The notes below the pieces were generated by a model, which saw only the letters and a program-made list of their open reading frames with translations, was not told the DNA's origin and ran no database searches. Source: Aotearoamyces nothofagi (lineage: Eukaryota; Ascomycota; Leotiomycetes; Leotiales; Tympanidaceae). From it: a DNA stretch of 64,000 nt. The stretch is taken from positions 434,001 through 498,000 of the forward strand of contig JADDTR010000021.1 in assembly GCA_015345905.1 (NCBI GenBank), read 5' to 3'. Shown here in pieces: positions 61,549 through 64,000 of this stretch. Within the stretch, counting starts at the first letter, position 1, and each line of letters opens with the position of its first letter. Position numbers and translations under genes: made by a program.

Positions 61549-61625
61549 AAGCTTCTATTGAGCAAAGCTTCTATTGAACAAAGCTTCTATTGAACAAAGC
61601 TTCTATTGAACAAAGCTCCTATTGC
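61549..61625. repeat. 16-bp tandem repeat, five units
   Basis: Five units of AAAGCTTCTATTGAAC, the first and last imperfect, starting about 40 bp upstream of the F-box start codon. Each unit carries an AAGCTT palindrome. Confidence 0.9.
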
Positions 61626-61650
61626 GGTGCTCCATCTAACCGTCAGAATC

Positions 61651-61674
61651 ACAGCACAGCACAGCACAGCACAG
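61651..61674. repeat. CAGCA pentamer repeat
   Basis: A run of ACAGC pentamers, similar in word content to the low-complexity sequence at the window start. Confidence 0.8.
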
Positions 61675-61802
61675 GCCGAGTGCGATGTTTAGTTAAGGGA
61701 TTGATTTATCTATGATGATGCAGACCCGTCCGGGGCTACCGGGAAAGCTTATAAGTAGGCAATCGGCACTTTTGCTTAGTGTGTCGTCGACCCTGGAATC
61801 CC

Positions 61803-61841
61803 GGGCTGTCCTGGGCTGTCCTGCTCTGTCCTGCTCTGTCC
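61803..61841. repeat. 10-bp CTGTCCTGCT-type tandem repeat
   Basis: Four imperfect units of about 10 bp (CTGTCCTGGG/CTGTCCTGCT) in the spacer upstream of the F-box gene. Confidence 0.8.
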
Positions 61842-62003
61842 TTTTTCGCGCTGCGGCTGCGGCTTGACGTGTCGCCGAAAGCTTGTCTACAGACTACAGA
61901 ACCCGCCGGCGCTAGATTCCAGGGGACAGCTCGCTAAATCTCCAGCTGCCTCAGTGATCTCATGGTGGTCTGACACCCGCCACTGATGGGGCTGCACCAA
62001 ACT

Positions 62004-62755
62004 CATACTGTTGGAGCAGTTGAGGATGGTACTCTGGCGTTGATGATTTATATTAGAGTATAGAGGTGTATAGGATTGTTACCAGCTACTATTTGCTCAT
62101 ACTGTTAGAACAGTCGAGTATAGTACTCTGGCGTTGATGATTTATATTAGAGTATAGAAGTGTATAGGATGATTGCTAGCTACTATTTGCTCATACTGCT
62201 AGAACAGTTGAGTATGGCACTCTAGCATTGATGATTTATATTGGAGTGTAGAGCATTGCATAGGATGATTGCCAGCTACTATTTGCTCATACTGCTAGAA
62301 CAGTTGAGTATAGCACTCTGGTGTTGATAATTTATATTAGCATTATATAGGATGATTACCAGTTACTATTTGCTTATACTGCTAGAACAGTCGAGTATAG
62401 CACTCTGGCGTTGATGATTTATATTGGAGTATAGAGCATTGTATAGGATGATTGCTAGCTACTATTTGCTTATACTGTTGGAGCAGTCGAGGATAGCACT
62501 CTGGCGTTGATAATTTATATTAGAGTATAGAGGTGTATAGGATTGTTACCAGCTACTATTTGCTTATACCGCTAGAACAGTCGAGTATAGCACTCTGGCG
62601 TTGATAATTTATATTGGTGTATAGAGGTGTATAGGATTGTTACCAGCTACTATTTGCTTATACCGCTAGAACAGTCGAGGATAGTACTCTGGCGTTGATA
62701 ATTTGTATTAGAGTATAGAGCATTGTATAGGATTGTTACTAGCTACTATTTGCAG
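62004..62755. repeat. minisatellite, eight units of ~94 bp
   Basis: Eight head-to-tail units begin near 62007, 62101, 62194, 62291, 62378, 62474, 62568 and 62662. Unit lengths are about 87-97 bp. Each runs ACTGYTRGARCAGTYGAGKATRG, CACTCTGGCGTTGATGATTT, ATATTAGAGTATAGAG, TGTATAGGATKRTTRCYAGC, TACTATTTGCTYAT. Differences between units are mostly single transitions plus a few short length changes. No open frame persists through the array. Confidence 0.93.
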
Positions 62756-62884
62756 AGCAGGCGATCATAGACACTCTCATCACACACGCCATTGCTGATA
62801 CATATATCCCTTCCTGCTCCAGTATCCCACTATAAGCTTAAAATGCGGACCAGATCGGGGTATGCCATACTCGTCTCCCACAGC

Positions 62885-63406
62885 CTACACTTTAACCTTG
62901 TGAACAACCTCATCCTGCTCCCATTTCCCACCCTTAATCCCATGTCTCCAAGCCATATACCCACCCACGCCCACCAGACTGCCCAGCCCCGCCCCTCCCA
63001 GCACCCCCCTCCAGCCCATCGTCGCCGCGCCACTACCCAAGCCGTAAGCCCCGAGCACGCCCACCACCGCGCCGGCCAGACTCCAGTCATCAACCTCCAC
63101 CTGTCCCCGGTTGTGCAGCAGCCGCCAGCTCCGGTCCGCCCACTCGATCTGCGACTTGTCGTACATGCGTCCGGCGAGCCCGAGCGTGAGCAGGGCGGTT
63201 CCAACTGCGGTCCCGTAGCCTGCGGAGCGGAGGAGGGTTGTTGGAAAGGGATGCGCTGGGCGCGAGAGGACATGTCGGCCGACACCGATGAGGGACCCGA
63301 TTGCTGCGCCGGCTTGGGCTCCGCGGGAGATGACATGGACAGAGAGAATCGTATAGGCGAGAGGTTGATCTTCAGCGTATGCTGAACGAGGATAGAAGCG
63401 CGACAT
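62885..63406 (-). CDS. small membrane protein, DUF1757-like
   Basis: A single-exon gene for a 173-aa protein. The N-terminus MSRFYPRSAYAEDQPLAYTI and the central EWADRSWRLLHNRGQVEVDDW fit the fungal DUF1757 group as I recall it. Three or four Gly/Ala-rich hydrophobic segments (around residues 25-45, 60-80, 108-125 and 132-150) point to a small integral membrane protein, possibly of mitochondria. No catalytic residues are evident. The function is unknown. The ATG at 63406 is the only sensible start, and a tandem repeat lies immediately upstream. Confidence 0.75.
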   Translation of the reverse strand: MSRFYPRSAYAEDQPLAYTILSVHVISRGAQAGAAIGSLIGVGRHVLSRPAHPFPTTLLRSAGYGTAVGTALLTLGLAGRMYDKSQIEWADRSWRLLHNRGQVEVDDWSLAGAVVGVLGAYGLGSGAATMGWRGVLGGAGLGSLVGVGGYMAWRHGIKGGKWEQDEVVHKVKV

Positions 63407-63419
63407 GTTGGGGATGCTG

Positions 63420-63540
63420 TGCCGTTGTATCTAGACAGCCGTTGTATTCAGACAGCCGTTGTATCTAGACAGTCGTTGTATCTAGACAAACAGTCGTTGT
63501 ATCTAGATAGACAGTCGTTGTATCCAGCCAGTCGCTATAT
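63420..63540. repeat. 18-22-bp tandem repeat upstream of the DUF1757-like gene
   Basis: About six to seven imperfect units of CAGNCGTTGTATCTAGA, with spacing of 18-23 bp, starting some 15 bp upstream of the start codon. They therefore lie in its leader or core promoter. Confidence 0.85.
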
Positions 63541-64000
63541 CCAGACACGGCCGATCTGACGATGTATTTGAATCCAAGTCTCTGCAAACAAAATCCTATT
63601 ATTCTCCAGTATTCTTCTAAGCAGCAATAGCCCCCCTCCGCACTCGAGGTCAGCCGCCGAAATATATAAACTCAGCCATCGCAGGTGGCCGAAGTCGTTC
63701 CACTTCTGCTTACACCCAGCTCTCGGACTTCGGGCTTTTATTCTGGCTCACGAACGCATCTGGAGATCTTGCGATGCTGACAAGCGCGGCGGATTTACGT
63801 CGGGCCGCGCGGTGTTCGGGTCAGTTAGGGCGCCGGGCCCCGTCGCGTGCGTTTCTGTAATTCGTGCCTCGCTATTGGCTGCGTGGAGACAGACGCCTGG
63901 TTTGCTGGAAAGATGCAAATGCCATGTCGGACTCGGGTGGCTTTTGAGGTTTATTTGTTTGTTCTTTGCTGGGTGCTGGAAAGGGGGCTGTGGTGCTGTG
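63541..64000. other. window end, no gene recognised
   Basis: Upstream sequence of the DUF1757-like gene and the edge of the window. No supportable gene is seen. A gene starting beyond the edge cannot be excluded. Confidence 0.4.

Overview
The window is nuclear DNA of a filamentous ascomycete (Pezizomycotina). The genes carry many short introns (mostly 46-90 nt) with GTANGT-type donors, CTRAC/CTAAT-like branch sites and YAG acceptors. Families typical of moulds are present: a Clr5-domain protein, a Zn2Cys6 regulator, NmrA-like and questin-oxidase-like proteins, a GH72 glucanosyltransferase and an ascomycete multicopper oxidase. Several products resemble those of Leotiomycetes and Eurotiomycetes, but the class cannot be fixed from the sequence alone. 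Eighteen protein-coding genes were resolved exon by exon, all with intact frames, plus one small hypothetical gene (nineteen models in total).

Layout. 1-2.8 kb: gene-free, repeat- and AT-rich sequence. 2.8-20 kb: a dense housekeeping block with the spliceosomal SNW protein Prp45, a p24 cargo receptor (Erp3-like), the MATH-domain deubiquitinase Ubp15/USP7, a mitochondrial PDK/BCKDH-type kinase, the septin Cdc12/AspC, the U3 snoRNP protein Pwp2, and a questin-oxidase-like protein with a mitochondrial-type leader. 20-24.4 kb: a 353-bp exact direct repeat around a transposon-like fragment and a single N, then a 14-exon drug-type MFS transporter. 25.5 kb: a tRNA-like hairpin. 26.4-37.5 kb: a TPR/SET protein, a PhoD-like membrane phosphatase, an aquaporin, a Clr5-domain protein with an RVSP repeat tract, and the 133-aa hypothetical protein. 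40.4-49 kb: a GPI-anchored GH72 enzyme, an NmrA-like protein and a maltose-permease-like sugar transporter, separated by about 2-kb spacers. 52-58.9 kb: an SDR, a divergent Zn2Cys6 regulator and a multicopper oxidase, which could form a small co-regulated group. 60-64 kb: an F-box protein, an array of eight ~94-bp minisatellite units, and a DUF1757-like small membrane protein.

The first 20 kb serves core functions: splicing, ER-Golgi trafficking, deubiquitination, mitochondrial dehydrogenase control, septation and ribosome biogenesis. The rest is mostly accessory: transport, cell-wall remodelling, redox chemistry and regulation, separated by long spacers. I saw no CRISPR, rRNA, canonical tRNA or recognisable virus-derived element. 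No clearly new multi-gene system is visible. The best leads are the 94-bp array, the repeat/N structure at 20.9-22.0 kb, two GC-AG introns, two micro-exons, and the SDR-regulator-oxidase group.
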